64,000 nucleotides of DNA from Larimichthys crocea (lineage: Eukaryota > Chordata > Actinopteri > Sciaenidae): the NCBI RefSeq assembly GCF_000972845.2, contig NC_040022.1, forward strand, positions 11,953,711 to 12,017,710, read 5' to 3'. This document shows, piece by piece, positions 51,901-59,555 of the stretch. Below the pieces are notes generated by a model. That model ran no database searches. It was given only the letters and a program-made list of their open reading frames with translations, and was not told the DNA's origin. Positions within the stretch are counted from its first letter, which is position 1, and every line of letters starts with the position of its first letter. Made by a program: the position numbers and the translations under genes.

Positions 51901-52658
51901 CGATTAATTATTATTTTTGTTGTGTGAACACTGCAGGCTCAACTACAACCAAGCAAGAAACGTTTTCAACCAAAAGACATTTAAAAAAAAATCTAATTTT
52001 CAATTACTACTCATCTTGAACAACTGCAGGTCAGAAAAAAATGTTTTATTTACTGCTGGTTGACTGGAAACAGAAACATTTCTCACTGAAAAAAGAATGA
52101 ATTCTGACTGACTACTTTCTATCAACACTACAGTATTTTTTTTTTGACCAAACCCTATTCAAACAAAATCTAATTTAACTTAAATTTCAGATTTCATATC
52201 ATTTTGAACCACCGCAGGTCAGGAAAAATGTTTTGTTTTCACTGTGAGTTGACTGGAAACAAAGGATAATTCATTCTGCCTGAGCTACTTTCCACTGTGT
52301 GAACACAAGAAAAGCAAGCAAGAAAAGTTGTCAACCAAATCAAATTTTAACTTCAACTATGTTCATTTTCAATTACTTCCCATCTGGAACCATAGTGGGT
52401 CAGAAAAAACAAAACAAAAAAAAGCAGACTGACTCGTTTTAATATTTTCTGGAGGGGCTGTGATGTCACCGTGATGTCACTTCGGTGCAGCTCGGACTGT
52501 AAATGAACTCAAAGACCCTGAAAGTGAGTAAGAGAAGTGGTGAGATCATTCAACCGTTCATCAAAGGATGAAACACACACACATAAACACACACACATAC
52601 AAACACACTCCTACCATCCAAATCCTCCGAACGACACGCTCCTCTTCCTCCTCAGCAT
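19595..52658 (-). CDS. rap1gap2: Rap1 GTPase-activating protein 2 (RAP1GAP2), complete, 23 coding exons
   Basis: It stimulates GTP hydrolysis by Rap1, restraining integrin and secretion signalling. Exons in transcript order: 52615-52658, 47546-47581, 31777-31861, 31507-31542, 28696-28728, 27840-28088, 27512-27615, 27147-27225, 26786-26839, 26595-26678, 25664-25764, 24876-25005, 24576-24731, 24321-24392, 24141-24227, 23372-23518, 23061-23165, 22862-22953, 22546-22650, 21912-21999, 20740-20806, 20472-20542, 19595-19627. They sum to 2058 nt, giving 685 aa (human about 730). The start [15 protein letters not shown] matches the human protein and keeps Ser7 and Ser9. [21 protein letters not shown] distinguishes it from RAP1GAP. 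The Rap-GAP domain spans about residues 220-450, with the catalytic Asn thumb in RKRHIGND (Asn354). The C-terminus has [16 protein letters not shown] and ends AGGGGH. The last, 33-nt exon and the absence of two human segments (the second half of the GoLoco-like motif and one C-terminal Ser-rich piece) are the least certain parts. Confidence 0.93.
21110..21290 (+). mobile_element. LINE-like 3' tail in rap1gap2 intron 20
   Basis: The segment with GCACTTCATGTAGC, TGGTTGAAATGACAATAAA and a terminal CTTGACTTGACTT duplication resembles the 3' end of fish non-LTR retrotransposons, which end in short tandem words. The family name is not assigned. Confidence 0.5.
23985..24083 (+). mobile_element. LINE-like 3' tail in rap1gap2 intron 15
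   Basis: It ends in GGATCAATAAAGTATCTATC, a common terminus of teleost LINE fragments. It is the opposite orientation counterpart of the fragment at 6060-6215. Confidence 0.5.
25135..25375 (+). repeat. Interspersed repeat in rap1gap2 intron 11
   Basis: The words ACTTATATAGCCC, CAGTCATACACCGATGGC, CATTCACACACAGATGG and TTCAGTATCTTGTCCAAG resemble a high-copy repeat seen across fish genomes (from memory). No coding content. The family is not assigned. Confidence 0.5.
28729..31506 (-). other. rap1gap2: rap1gap2 intron 4 (2.8 kb)
   Basis: It contains the decayed LINE and AT-rich sequence. In human RAP1GAP2 a short exon encoding the end of the GoLoco-like motif lies between the equivalents of these exons. 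I searched this interval on the minus strand for it and found no convincing candidate. Confidence 0.55.
29340..30060 (+). pseudogene. Decayed non-LTR retrotransposon reverse transcriptase (3' part of ORF2)
   Basis: Across several frames, broken by stops and frameshifts, the translation gives [18 protein letters not shown], later [21 protein letters not shown], then a degenerate Trp/Arg-rich tail. [13 protein letters not shown] is the catalytic region of a common teleost LINE reverse transcriptase, and the later block matches its thumb-like C-terminal region. It sits in rap1gap2 intron 4 in antisense orientation. There is no intact frame longer than about 60 codons, so it is inactive. Confidence 0.8.
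33240..34380. repeat. Degenerate array of GACTTGAATATTGATGACTC-like units
   Basis: Words such as GACTTGAATATTGATGACTC, CCGCTGACTCGTAC and TTGACTTGAATA recur at irregular spacing over about 1.1 kb, interrupted by a SINE at 34085-34253. The exact heptamer TGACTCA occurs ten times, starting at 33255, 33323, 33362, 33512, 33685, 33800, 34257, 34331, 34341 and 34360. Confidence 0.75.
34085..34253 (-). mobile_element. tRNA-derived SINE
   Basis: On the minus strand a tRNA-like head has an A box (TAGCTCGGTTGGTAGAGC, 34241-34224) and the words CCCTATGTACA and CTGCGGCGGCC. This is followed by a tail with CACTCTTCAAGC and CAAATAAAGCTC. The order matches an abundant percomorph tRNA-derived SINE (from memory). 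It lies in rap1gap2 intron 2. Confidence 0.8.
34965..35060. mobile_element. Half-copy of the foldback family
   Basis: CAAAGCCACCAGACTCC followed by CAAAACTGTAATTTTACCTC matches one arm of the element at 14975-15058. The second arm is not obvious. Confidence 0.5.
35640..36585. mobile_element. Non-autonomous DNA element remnant
   Basis: It contains GCTCCATGAAGAATACACAG, AACATGGTGGACTCCATGG, GATCCGCTCTCAGTGTAGAT and ends CACACTGGACCTTTAA. This set of words recurs in fish repeats as I recall them. The boundaries are approximate and the superfamily is not assigned. Confidence 0.45.
37506..37554. repeat. GT microsatellite
   Basis: About 24 perfect GT units. A shorter CA run follows at about 37677-37696. 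Confidence 0.97.
37975..38290 (-). repeat. Interspersed repeat family R1, copy 2
   Basis: The reverse-complement relative of 6640-6920 and 44440-44865. It shares TATTAAAATGTCCAACTT, GTTATGCAT, CCCACGATCCATGTCT and CAGAGCCACCACACT-like words with copy 3 at 42300-42610. Confidence 0.75.
41215..41620 (-). mobile_element. DNA transposon remnant with CCGATTCCAAAAAA terminus
   Basis: It begins CCCCGATTCCAAAAAAAGTT and GGACGTTGTGTAAAACGTGAAT, then TTGAAATGTGGATTCATTAGA CCACAGCACACTTTTCCAC. I recall this order from a widespread fish DNA transposon. On the minus strand it retains only fragments of a transposase-like reading. The superfamily is uncertain (Tc1/mariner-like suspected). Confidence 0.6.
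42300..42610 (-). repeat. Interspersed repeat family R1, copy 3
   Basis: CATATTAAAATGTCCAACTT, GATGATCCATGTCTCTGCCC, GCCCAAGATGGCGATGGCC and CAGTGTTTTATACAGTCTA are shared in part with copies 2 and 4. It is reversed relative to copies 1 and 4. Confidence 0.75.
43397..43490. repeat. ATCT tetranucleotide microsatellite
   Basis: About 23 perfect ATCT units, a candidate length-polymorphic marker within rap1gap2 intron 2. Confidence 0.98.
44010..44165. repeat. CT-rich / GA-rich inverted repeat
   Basis: A CT-rich arm (about 44010-44054, ending CTCTCTCAG) is followed after about 20 bases by a GA-rich arm (from about 44076, beginning CTGAGAGAGAG). The arms can pair through most of their length. Confidence 0.7.
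44440..44870 (+). repeat. Interspersed repeat family R1, copy 4 (longest)
   Basis: It carries both the right-hand words of copy 1 (GCGGCCACACTGTTA, TTTGTACCAGGCTGTAAAC) and, on its left, the reverse complement of words in copies 2 and 3 (ATCTTGGCAGTCCTG, TCTAAAAATGGGCAAAGA). It is therefore close to full length and links the other fragments into one family. Confidence 0.8.
45590..45770 (+). repeat. Interspersed repeat upstream of the Tc1 remnant
   Basis: The words ACCTGACAGGTGTGGCATAT, GGTGCTGATTAAAC and TAAAAGGCCACTCTAAAATG resemble a high-copy fish repeat (from memory). It may belong to a DNA element distinct from the Tc1 copy. Confidence 0.45.
46110..47135 (+). pseudogene. Decayed Tc1/mariner transposase
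   Basis: Fragments in shifting frames give [59 protein letters not shown] sequence ([13 protein letters not shown]), and [14 protein letters not shown]. These are the Tc1 catalytic-domain landmarks, including the QQDN-PKH and NP-E-W-W-like blocks. Numerous stops and frameshifts show it is dead. A sequence at about 47100-47125 (TTAATGGCCAGAAGTATGTG) resembles the terminal repeat of this class. Confidence 0.85.
48927..48959. repeat. CA microsatellite
   Basis: A perfect CA run in rap1gap2 intron 1. Confidence 0.95.
49855..51000. repeat. Polypurine tract built from GGAAGGAAG / GGATGTATGGAAGG units
   Basis: The plus strand is overwhelmingly A and G for more than 1.1 kb, with repeated GGATGTATGGAAGGAA-like words and short perfect GGAA runs. 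The minus strand is correspondingly pyrimidine-rich and therefore poor in stop codons, which explains the 185-codon Ser/Pro/Phe-rich shadow frame (50495-51052). Confidence 0.85.
51590..52410. repeat. Diverged tandem repeat, ~200-bp unit
   Basis: TCTTGAACCACTGCAGGTCA-type words occur near 51615, 51800, 52012, 52205 and 52382 (changing to CTGGAACCATAGTGGGTCAG in the last). Each is followed by GAAAAATGTTT, GTTGACTGGAAACA and an A-rich stretch. About four to five eroded copies. Confidence 0.65.
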
Positions 52659-53040
52659 GGTCTCTCGCTTGCCCTCTCCTCCTCTTTGTCTTCCTTTTCG
52701 TCTTATTGTGTCTGGATTTTCCTCCCTCTCTCGTCTCTCTCTCTCTCTCTCTCTGTTCCTCCCTTCACTATCGTTCTATCTCCTCATCTCTCCACCTATA
52801 AATACTCTCGTCTCTGTCAAGACGCCCTCCTTTACCGCCTCTCTCTGTCTCTAGCGTGCTCTCTCTATTTATCCCCCCTCCTCCTGCCGTTAATGTTTCG
52901 CTCTTTCCCACTTCAATTCACTGCACACACAGCCAGAGAGAGAGAGCGAGAGAGAGAGTGAGAGACACCGAGACAGAATACAAATGGAGGTATGCATGGT
53001 GTACCCTCTCTCTCTCTCTTTCTCTCTCTCTCTCCACCCT
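52659..53040 (-). promoter_or_regulatory. rap1gap2: Presumed rap1gap2 5' UTR and promoter region
   Basis: Sequence upstream of the rap1gap2 start codon on the minus strand. It has GA-rich runs on the coding strand (52735-52760 and 53009-53035), i.e. CT runs on plus, and a GA run on plus at 52934-52962. Such tracts often occur near vertebrate promoters, but the transcription start is not determinable here and further upstream non-coding exons are possible. Confidence 0.4.
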
Positions 53041-53569
53041 GACGAAGCAGAAACGCCAGCAGAGACGCTGTCAAACTGAAAACTTATCATTCATAATAAA
53101 TGGAGGTAAATGGACAAACACACGTGGCAGTTTTGTTACGTAAATGGTTCTTGGCACAGTTTGAACTCACACCAATTGGACAATTTTTATTTTTTTTATT
53201 TTTGTGACAGTAAATATGTTTTTTGTTGTTGTTTGTGTGAAATTAACCATAAAAAAATGAACTCTAATCAACTTAAACCTGAAAATAGACGATTGTTTAA
53301 GTAATTTTTCAGGCAAAAACAACAAAAACATTCAGTAGTTTCAGCTTCTATAATGCGAGTAAATATTATACATTCATAGAAATATGAAACGCCTGAATCA
53401 TATTTTGTACCATTGTTCTCTGAAATTAAATATACAAGCTAAAATAAAATATAGAATACAATCAAAATACAATATATTTCTAGTGTACATCTTTTATTTT
53501 AATACAGGAAACACTGCTGCTCTAATAAAAGAGACAAAGAGACGGTTTCCCCCACGTAGAGCCTCAAAT

Positions 53570-54012
53570 CCCTCCTGGTCCCCTCACGTCTTCCCACCAC
53601 CAGCCAATAACCATCCAACTCTGAACTCCTCCATCCATCTACGCCCTGATCTCTCTTCTCACCCCTCCATCCCTCGACCCTTCATCCCTTCATCCCTTCA
53701 TATGCTACCCGCATCCTTTCATACATATTCCCTTCTTCCTTCATTCTTTCTTTCCTTCGTCCCTTCATACCCCCATCCTTCCTTCCCTCTTCCTTCATCC
53801 CTTTAACCCTCGACCCTCATCCTTTCATACCTATTAGCTTCATTCCTCATTTCTTCATCCTTTCATTCTCTACCCTCACCCCTTCATCCCTTGGTCCTCA
53901 TCACTTCATACTAATTTCTTTCATCACTTAACCCTTCATACCTCATCCCTGCTTCCGTCATTCTTCATGTCACAACCCTCATCCCTCCATTTCTCCATCC
54001 CTCGACCCTATA
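53570..54012. repeat. Pyrimidine-rich array of CATCCCTTCAT-like words
   Basis: Irregular repeats of TTCATCCCT, CCTCGACCC and CATCCTTTCATAC. The right part (from 53763) is duplicated at 56247-56500. Confidence 0.75.
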
Positions 54013-54244
54013 TCCATATTGGTAAGTGAAATAGTCTGTATAGTTATTATTAAATCATTCACTCATGTTGATATGATCGTTCTATCATTCTCTATCTTCA
54101 AGTCTTTGACATGGCAAAGCATTTTCATATTTCTAAAATCTCAGCTACGACTTGTCATGTTAACCAATGTAGCTTTAAACTGCAGAATGGAATTACCATA
54201 TTCAGATAAATACTGTAAAAAGGAGGTGAATACATGACTGTCAT
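53763..54244 (+). repeat. Segmental duplication block B, copy 1
   Basis: Its left half is near-identical to 56247-56530, and its right end (GACTTGTCATGTTAACCAAT and onward) to 56536-56628. The second copy lacks about 110 bases in the middle. Confidence 0.9.
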
Positions 54245-54829
54245 ATCACGTGTATGTGTGACTGTAGGAAACACTAAGCAGCTCAGAGATTATAGTTTTT
54301 CCTCTAATTTGGGAGTTCTCAGGTTTAATTCTCTGTGAAAATCCCCCGGCAGCTGAATATATTTACATCTAATTACCACTGAAGGGATAATGGAAAGTAG
54401 AGTTTACAGGGAATGAAGTGTGAGCTGTGATCACATTATACAGACAGAGATGAGGCTGGCATAGTCAGTCTTTCCTGAGTTAACGAACATGAGCAAGTCT
54501 ATCAGCGGAAACTGTTCATTACAGCCACGATATAAACAAACAACAAGCTGATGTTTTTTTTCTGCACCTAGCCTTGATAGTGGATAATGTAATGAGGACA
54601 TTTCATTATAATCTGACCAGCTGAGTTACGTGTTTCTGGATGTTTTTCGGTGATACTGAACACTCTCAGTTCGCAGCATTTATAGTGCTCTATACTGCTG
54701 ACTGCTTGCAAAATATTGCCCCTGTGTGTGCACTTTATGGAAGCCCATTTTCACCACTGTGATGGTAAAAAAAAGCATCCGGTAGGTCATTTTAATGAGA
54801 AACCACCTAAGATGAATGACTTAGTATCT

Positions 54830-55060
54830 CAGATTAATGTAACACTTTCAAATGAATTTTCAAGTCAATATTTTGAGGAGGTTTCTCATTATTTTAAGAT
54901 ACTAAGTAATTATTTTGATAAACTAAGACATTATTTTGACATAATAAGCCATTATTTTAAGATACTAAGTCATTATTTTTGACATATTTATTATTGTTGG
55001 ATACTAAATCATTGTTTGACACTAAGTCATTATTTTGAGGTCTCTCATTATTTGAAGCTA
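54830..55060. repeat. AT-rich minisatellite, GATACTAAGTCATTATTTTGA-like unit
   Basis: About eight degenerate units of roughly 20-25 bases, each with a word like CTAAGTCATTATTTTGAC. It produces a HYFKILSHYF-type repetitive shadow frame at 54716-54982. Confidence 0.8.
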
Positions 55061-55817
55061 CTAGTGCATGCAGGCAACCTCATGAACATGTTGCATGTTT
55101 ATAGTGCAGTAAACTGTATACATGTAATTTATTTTAATCAACCACATTATCCCACAGCAGCTCAGTATTTATTCACCACTGTCATTACTGTGGCTCTCGA
55201 GAGGACCTCAGTAATGAGTTATGGGAGGTCCTCTGTCTGTAGCCTATACCGCCACCTTGTGCATAAGTAGTGAAGCTGGTTTGAGTATTTTTGGAAAGAT
55301 GTGTATTGGCTGCATTATTATAGAATTATTTGCTGCCATATGAACCACACGGTAAGTAACACAGTGCCTCCATGACGAACAGACATACTGAAGACAGTTA
55401 ATCAGCATGTAGCTGTAGCATATGTGTTGAACTGTGTGATACCTCAGCACTGCCAGGAGAGACAGACAGATAAATAATACCGACCGACCTCATGATGGAG
55501 AGCAGGAACAGTTTGTTCTGATGTTGAAGGCCAGACGGAGCAGGTGGCCATGAACACACACAGGAACAGTGTCAACAACCTGTGAGGTGATAAAACAGCA
55601 ACAATTATTTGGCTTCATCGTGAAGACTTCATCTCAGAATTATGAAACATTCAGCCATGTTAGCAGCTCTGTGTAGACAGTGATGCTCTGACCTAATGCT
55701 AACATGCTGATATTCAGCATATATACTGTTTTATTTGCTGTTCACTTAGATAAAATGAAAAATGTTACAATATCAGTGATACTGGATAGATTTTGTGGCA
55801 TAAAAAAACATTAACAT

Positions 55818-55889
55818 AGCAGAGTGGTGCAGCGGAAGCGTGCTGGGCCCATAACCCAGAGGTCGATGGACCGAAACCATTCTCTGCTA
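55818..55889 (+). tRNA. Initiator tRNA-Met (CAT), slightly diverged
   Basis: 72 bases with acceptor AGCAGAG pairing to CTCTGCT plus discriminator A. The anticodon arm is CTGGG-CCCATAA-CCCAG, with the GGG/CCC pairs typical of initiator tRNA. There are differences from the usual vertebrate initiator as I remember it. One in the D arm gives GTGC in place of GCGC. One in the T loop gives ACCGAAA in place of ATCGAAA, inside the B-box promoter. One at the end of the T stem gives a G-T wobble. No T-run follows within 30 bases; the first TTTT is at about 55923. It may be a weak or non-functional copy. Confidence 0.85.
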
Positions 55890-55948
55890 AGGTGGATATT
55901 GTCATACAGGAATGATAAATATCTTTTGCGTTTTGTTGGCCATATGGG

Positions 55949-56240
55949 AAAAAAAGCATGTGAAGATATCGCATTTATCTATGGTGAAGCTGTTTGAGAG
56001 CATAATGAACACGTTTATCAGCAACAAAAATAGGCGTTTGCTACAGCGTGGAAGAAAGTGGAAACATTTAGCAGCTAAACAAACATTTTTCTCAGAAGTC
56101 AGAGAGCTTCTATCACTAAGTAAACTGAATAACCTTATTCAACATTCAGACAGAATCCAGCACTGTGATAATGCATTTTCTATTCATTTGAGTCAGGGTA
56201 CTGCATTTGATTGCTGCAGTGTGGGCCGCTAATGGGGTGC
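55949..56240 (+). repeat. Segmental duplication block C, copy 1
   Basis: Near-identical to 56714-57050: shared words include AAAAAAGCATGTGAAGATA, GGAAGAAAGTGGAAACATTT and GACAGAATCCAGCACTG. It keeps an 83-codon open frame in copy 1 (from 55984) that is disrupted in copy 2, with no recognisable family. Confidence 0.9.
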
Positions 56241-56246
56241 TTATCT

Positions 56247-56628
56247 CTTCATACCCCCATCCTTTCTTCCCTCTTCCTTCATCCCTTTAACCCTCGACCC
56301 TCATCCTTTCATACCTATTAGCTTCATTCCTCATTTCTTCATCCTTTCATTCTCTACCCTCACCCCTTCATTCCTCGGCCCTCATCGCTTCATACTAATT
56401 TCTTTCATCACTCAACCCTTCATACCTCATCCCTGCTTCCGTCATTCTTCATGTCACAACCCTCATCCCTCCATTTCTCCATCCCTCGACCCTGAATCTA
56501 TATCCATATTGGTAAGTGAAAGAGTCTATATATGACTTGTCATGTTAACCAATGTAGCTTTAAACTGCAGATTGGAATTACAATATTCAGATGAATACTG
56601 TAAAAGTGGGTGAATACATAACTGTCAT
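56247..56628 (+). repeat. Segmental duplication block B, copy 2
   Basis: The counterpart of 53763-54244. It abuts block C copy 1 directly at 56240/56247, as expected for a head-to-tail tandem duplication of a B-C unit. Confidence 0.9.
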
Positions 56629-56713
56629 GTGGTGGAACATTTCCGAAGCAACAAAGATCAGTAAATAAAAGAGATGTTTAAATGAGGACACAACAAATGC
56701 CTGTTTGTATAAC

Positions 56714-57050
56714 AAAAAAGCATGTGAAGATACTGCGTTGATCTATGGCGAAGCTGTTTTAGCCATTTATCACCACAAATTGATAAAATAATGAACACAT
56801 TTATCAGCAACACAAAAAGGCGTTTGCTACGGCATGGAAGAAAGTGGAAACATTTAGCAGCTAAACAGACATGTTTCTCAGAAGTTGGTGGTTCTCAACC
56901 TTTTTACCTTCAGAGACCTTCTATCACTAAGTAAAGTGAATAACCTTATTCAGCATTCAGACAGAATCCAGCACTGCGATAATGAATTTTCTATTCATTT
57001 GAATCAGGGCAGTGCATTTTGACTGCGGCAGTGTGGGCCGCTAAAAGGGT
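56714..57050 (+). repeat. Segmental duplication block C, copy 2
   Basis: The counterpart of 55949-56240. It has small insertions, including GTGGTTCTCAACCTTTTTACC near 56887, which looks like the end of a hAT-type element. Confidence 0.88.
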
Positions 57051-57108
57051 GCCTCCCAAAAAAAAAAAGAAAAGTGATAACATAAAGCGGTGCCACGATT
57101 CATCACCT

Positions 57109-57566
57109 GCCTCCAAACTCAGCCAGTAGTGAAATTGCAATAGCCAAGTTTCAGCCAGTAGAGGGGAGTAGCTGTGCACATTTATAGCATATGTACAGTA
57201 ATTGTTGAAATAGCAGTTACTTTTATTGAAAATTTGCAGTGAATGTCTTCTCTGTAATATTTACACTTCACAGAGACATCCCACGGGCCAGACTGGACCC
57301 TCTGGTGGGCCGCTTTTGGCACACTGGCCATATGTTTGACAGAGCAATTCTATGGTTACTAGTTATAGGCATATTTAACGGGTTTTTTTTCTGTTGTGTA
57401 TGATGCAACAACAATAGGAGCACTCTGTCTTGTTGTATTCTCACCTGGTAAAAAATGAAAAATGATCACTGATCCGCTGCGAGCAGGGTTCGAACCTGCG
57501 CGGGGAGACCCCATTGGATTTCAAGTCCAACGCCTTAACCACTCGGCCATCGCAGCTTACGTCACA
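57109..57566 (+). repeat. Segmental duplication block A, copy 1 (carries tRNA-Ser)
   Basis: It shares GCCAGTAGAGGGGAGTAGCT, TTGTTGAAATAGCAGTTACT and the whole tRNA gene with 60116-60558. The middle part (GGGCCAGACTGGACCCTCT, GGCCATATGTTTGACA) resembles a hAT-Charlie-type terminus. Confidence 0.9.
57475..57556 (-). tRNA. tRNA-Ser (TGA), copy 1
   Basis: 82 bases on the minus strand, beginning GCTGCGATGGCCGAGTGG and ending CTCGCAGC plus discriminator G. The anticodon loop ACTTGAAATCC gives anticodon TGA. A long variable arm (TGGGGTCTCCCCGC) marks a class II tRNA. The A box (TGGCCGAGTGG) and B box (GGTTCGAACCC) are intact. T-runs for Pol III termination lie downstream on the minus strand near 57460. 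Confidence 0.97.
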
Positions 57567-57753
57567 TCGGTTCTTGCCTGAAATAAAACTGTATCGTAAC
57601 AATCAATGTAGATTACCATCAATTAGAAGTAATCTGTTATGTTACAGCGTAAACAAAAGTAACGTGTTAGCGTACTCACGCGTTACCAAAAAATAAAAGC
57701 CGTTTGCAGCGCAAACATGCTGCAACTTAACTGACACAGACACACAGCCTCCT

Positions 57754-58229
57754 TTAAATGCACCTGACAATCAACCAGATTAACTCTGCAGGATAACAAC
57801 AAGAGGAAAGACAGTCAGCAACCGGGGTGATAGATAGAGGGTGGTGCTTGGATACAAGATGTTTTTTTTGTTTTTGTTTTTTTTCACCAACGCAGAGTGT
57901 GCGTTTTACCGTCATGTTGTTCTTGTCCTTGTCGCTGGTGAATTGAAAATAATGTGCGTACTTCCACGACTCAAAAGCTGTCCTCTCTGCCATCTTGCTT
58001 TCAAACACAAATACACACAGGTAACGTAGGTCAGAGCTGCGCCTCCGCTGACACATCCGCAGGTGGCACAGTACTGTCTGACAAAAAGCAGGCCGCAGTC
58101 GGATTTTTTTTTTCCTTATCCGGAGATATTTTTTAAAAATAACGAAGTTACTATTTACTTAACGCACGAAACTAACGCGTTACGTTACACGTTACACGAA
58201 AAAAGTAATTAGAGTTACCCACAACACTG
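57754..58229 (-). mobile_element. hAT-family transposon fragment with a transposase N-terminus
   Basis: On the minus strand a frame starting MAERTAFESWKYAHYF and continuing to VKRTLCVGEKK resembles the BED zinc-finger start of fish hAT transposases. The right terminus (CAGTGTTGTGGGTAACTC on minus, ending at 58229), with nearby AACGCGTTACGT words, fits a hAT terminal repeat. The zinc-finger region is cut by A-rich slippage and the catalytic domain is absent, so it is a remnant. A shorter relative is at 61395-61540. Confidence 0.75.
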
Positions 58230-58566
58230 GTAACAATATATACACAATATGTCCTTCTTATATTTAGAGATGTCTGACATGCACCAACAACACCAAAACA
58301 AATGTATTGTATGTGTAAAAAAAAAAAACGTACTTGGCAATAAAACTTTTTCTGATTTCTTATTTCTGACGGGCAGAACCTCCGTGAGCAGAAAGTTGAA
58401 ATACAAGTTGAATAACGTGCTGACAGAACGGAAAATTAAATCGTGTTTTGTTTGTCACACGGTTTAACATTCACGGCTTATAGATGCCGTTTCATTTATT
58501 ACAGTGTTAATCAAGTTTCAAAAATGAAAAATATGGCCAACACGCTAAAGAGATAACCACGCCCCT

Positions 58567-59555
58567 GCTTGTTCGGACCTGGTAGGAAAATGTTCGGACC
58601 TGATAGGAAAATGGTCAGACCTGTTCGGAAAATGTTTGAACCTGGTTCGGAAAATGTTCGGACCTGTTAGGAAAATGTTCGGACCTGTTAGGAAAATGTT
58701 CGGACCTAGTTCGGAAAATGTTTGGACCTGATAGGAAAATTTTCAGACTTGTTAGGAAAATGTTCGGACCTGTTAGGAAAATCAGCGCCGGTCCTGGCCA
58801 CATTTGCGCCCTGGGCGAACCCCCCCCCCCCCCCCCCCCCGGAGGCGAACATTTTCTCGTGCGCCCTCATGGCCGTCCGTGCGCCCCTGGATGCGCCGTG
58901 CCTTCTGTGGATGGCACCTTCTCAGCAAGCAAGGCAGGGCGCCTGCAGTTAGGGGGCGCCAATGTGCCGATTGCAGCGATATGATACAAAAGTTTTTTTT
59001 TTTTTCCCCAAGCGCTCGTGGCGCCGCCCACGAAATGGCACCCCGGGCGGCTGCCCTGTCCGCCCGCACCTAAAACCGCTACTGAGGAAAATGTTCGGAC
59101 CTGTTAGGAAAATGTTCGGACCTAGTTCGGAAAATGTTTGGACCTGATAGGAAAATGTTCAGACTTGTTCGGAAAATGTTTGGACCTGATAGGAAAATGT
59201 TCGGACCTGTTAGGAAAATGTTCAGACCTGTTCGGAAAATGTTTGAACCTGGTTCGGAAAATGTTCGGACCTGGTTGGGAAAATGTTCGGACCTGGTTGG
59301 GAAAATGTTCGGACAATGTCCGGACCTGGTTGGGAAAATGTTCGGACCTGGTTGGGAAAATGTTCGGACCTGTTCGGAAAATGTTCGGACCTGATAGGAA
59401 AATGTTCGGACCTGTTAGGAAAATGTTCGGACCTGGTTAGGACCACGTTAGGATGTGTTAAGACCTCAGAGGTGGTCTTAACAGGTCCGAACATTTTCCT
59501 AACAGGTCCAAACATTTTCCTAACGAGATCAAAGAGTTTCAAACGAGGTCCGAAC
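58567..59555. repeat. Foldback minisatellite, 21-22-bp unit, with terminal inverted repeats
   Basis: Tandem units alternating TGTTCGGACCTG and TTAGGAAAA run over 58571-58782 and 59085-59450 in one orientation. Then 59472-59550 carries the same unit in reverse (CAGGTCCGAACATTTTCCTA). The turn is a perfect 10-base stem, TGTTAAGACC (59456-59465) against GGTCTTAACA (59474-59483). The outermost GCTTGTTCGGACCT (58567-58580) recurs inverted as AGGTCCGAACAAGC near 59545. A MITE interrupts the array at 58783-59084. Confidence 0.88.
58783..59084. mobile_element. hAT-type MITE inserted in the minisatellite
   Basis: A 302-base GC-rich segment flanked by the identical 8-base sequence AGGAAAAT (58775-58782 and 59085-59092), the target-site length of hAT elements. 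It begins CAGCGCCGGTCCTGG. The reverse complement of its right end begins CAGTAGCGGTTTTAGG, an imperfect terminal inverted repeat starting with CAG. It includes a run of 22 C around 58819-58840. No transposase, so non-autonomous. Confidence 0.82.

Larger units (their letters stand above)
47582..52614 (-). other. rap1gap2: rap1gap2 intron 1 (5.0 kb)
   Basis: It separates the 44-nt first coding exon from the 36-nt second exon. It contains a CA microsatellite (48927-48959), a repeat-like block with GCTGCTGTTAGCTAATGTTA near 49480-49520, and a polypurine tract. From 51590 to 52400 there are four spaced near-copies of TCATCTTGAACCACTGCAGG, suggesting a diverged tandem unit of about 200 bases. Confidence 0.55.
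53041..55817. other. Intergenic region with pyrimidine-rich and AT-rich repeats, no gene seen
   Basis: It contains a CATCCCTTCATCC-type pyrimidine-rich array (53570-54010), a duplicated block, and an AT-rich tandem array (54830-55060). Reading frames here are short or repeat-derived. Confidence 0.6.

Noticed and set aside
55984..56232. 83-codon open frame in duplication block C
   Set aside because: It has no recognisable family, is disrupted in the second copy, and shows no codon bias. Kept only as part of the duplication.
57514..57696. Open frame MDFKSNALTTRPSQLTSHRF (and the similar frame at 60461-60682)
   Set aside because: It is the plus-strand translation of the tRNA-Ser genes, a well-known false protein.
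58722..59073. Pro/Arg-rich frames across the C-run
   Set aside because: They are generated by the MITE and its poly-C run; several frames are open simultaneously and none has a family match.
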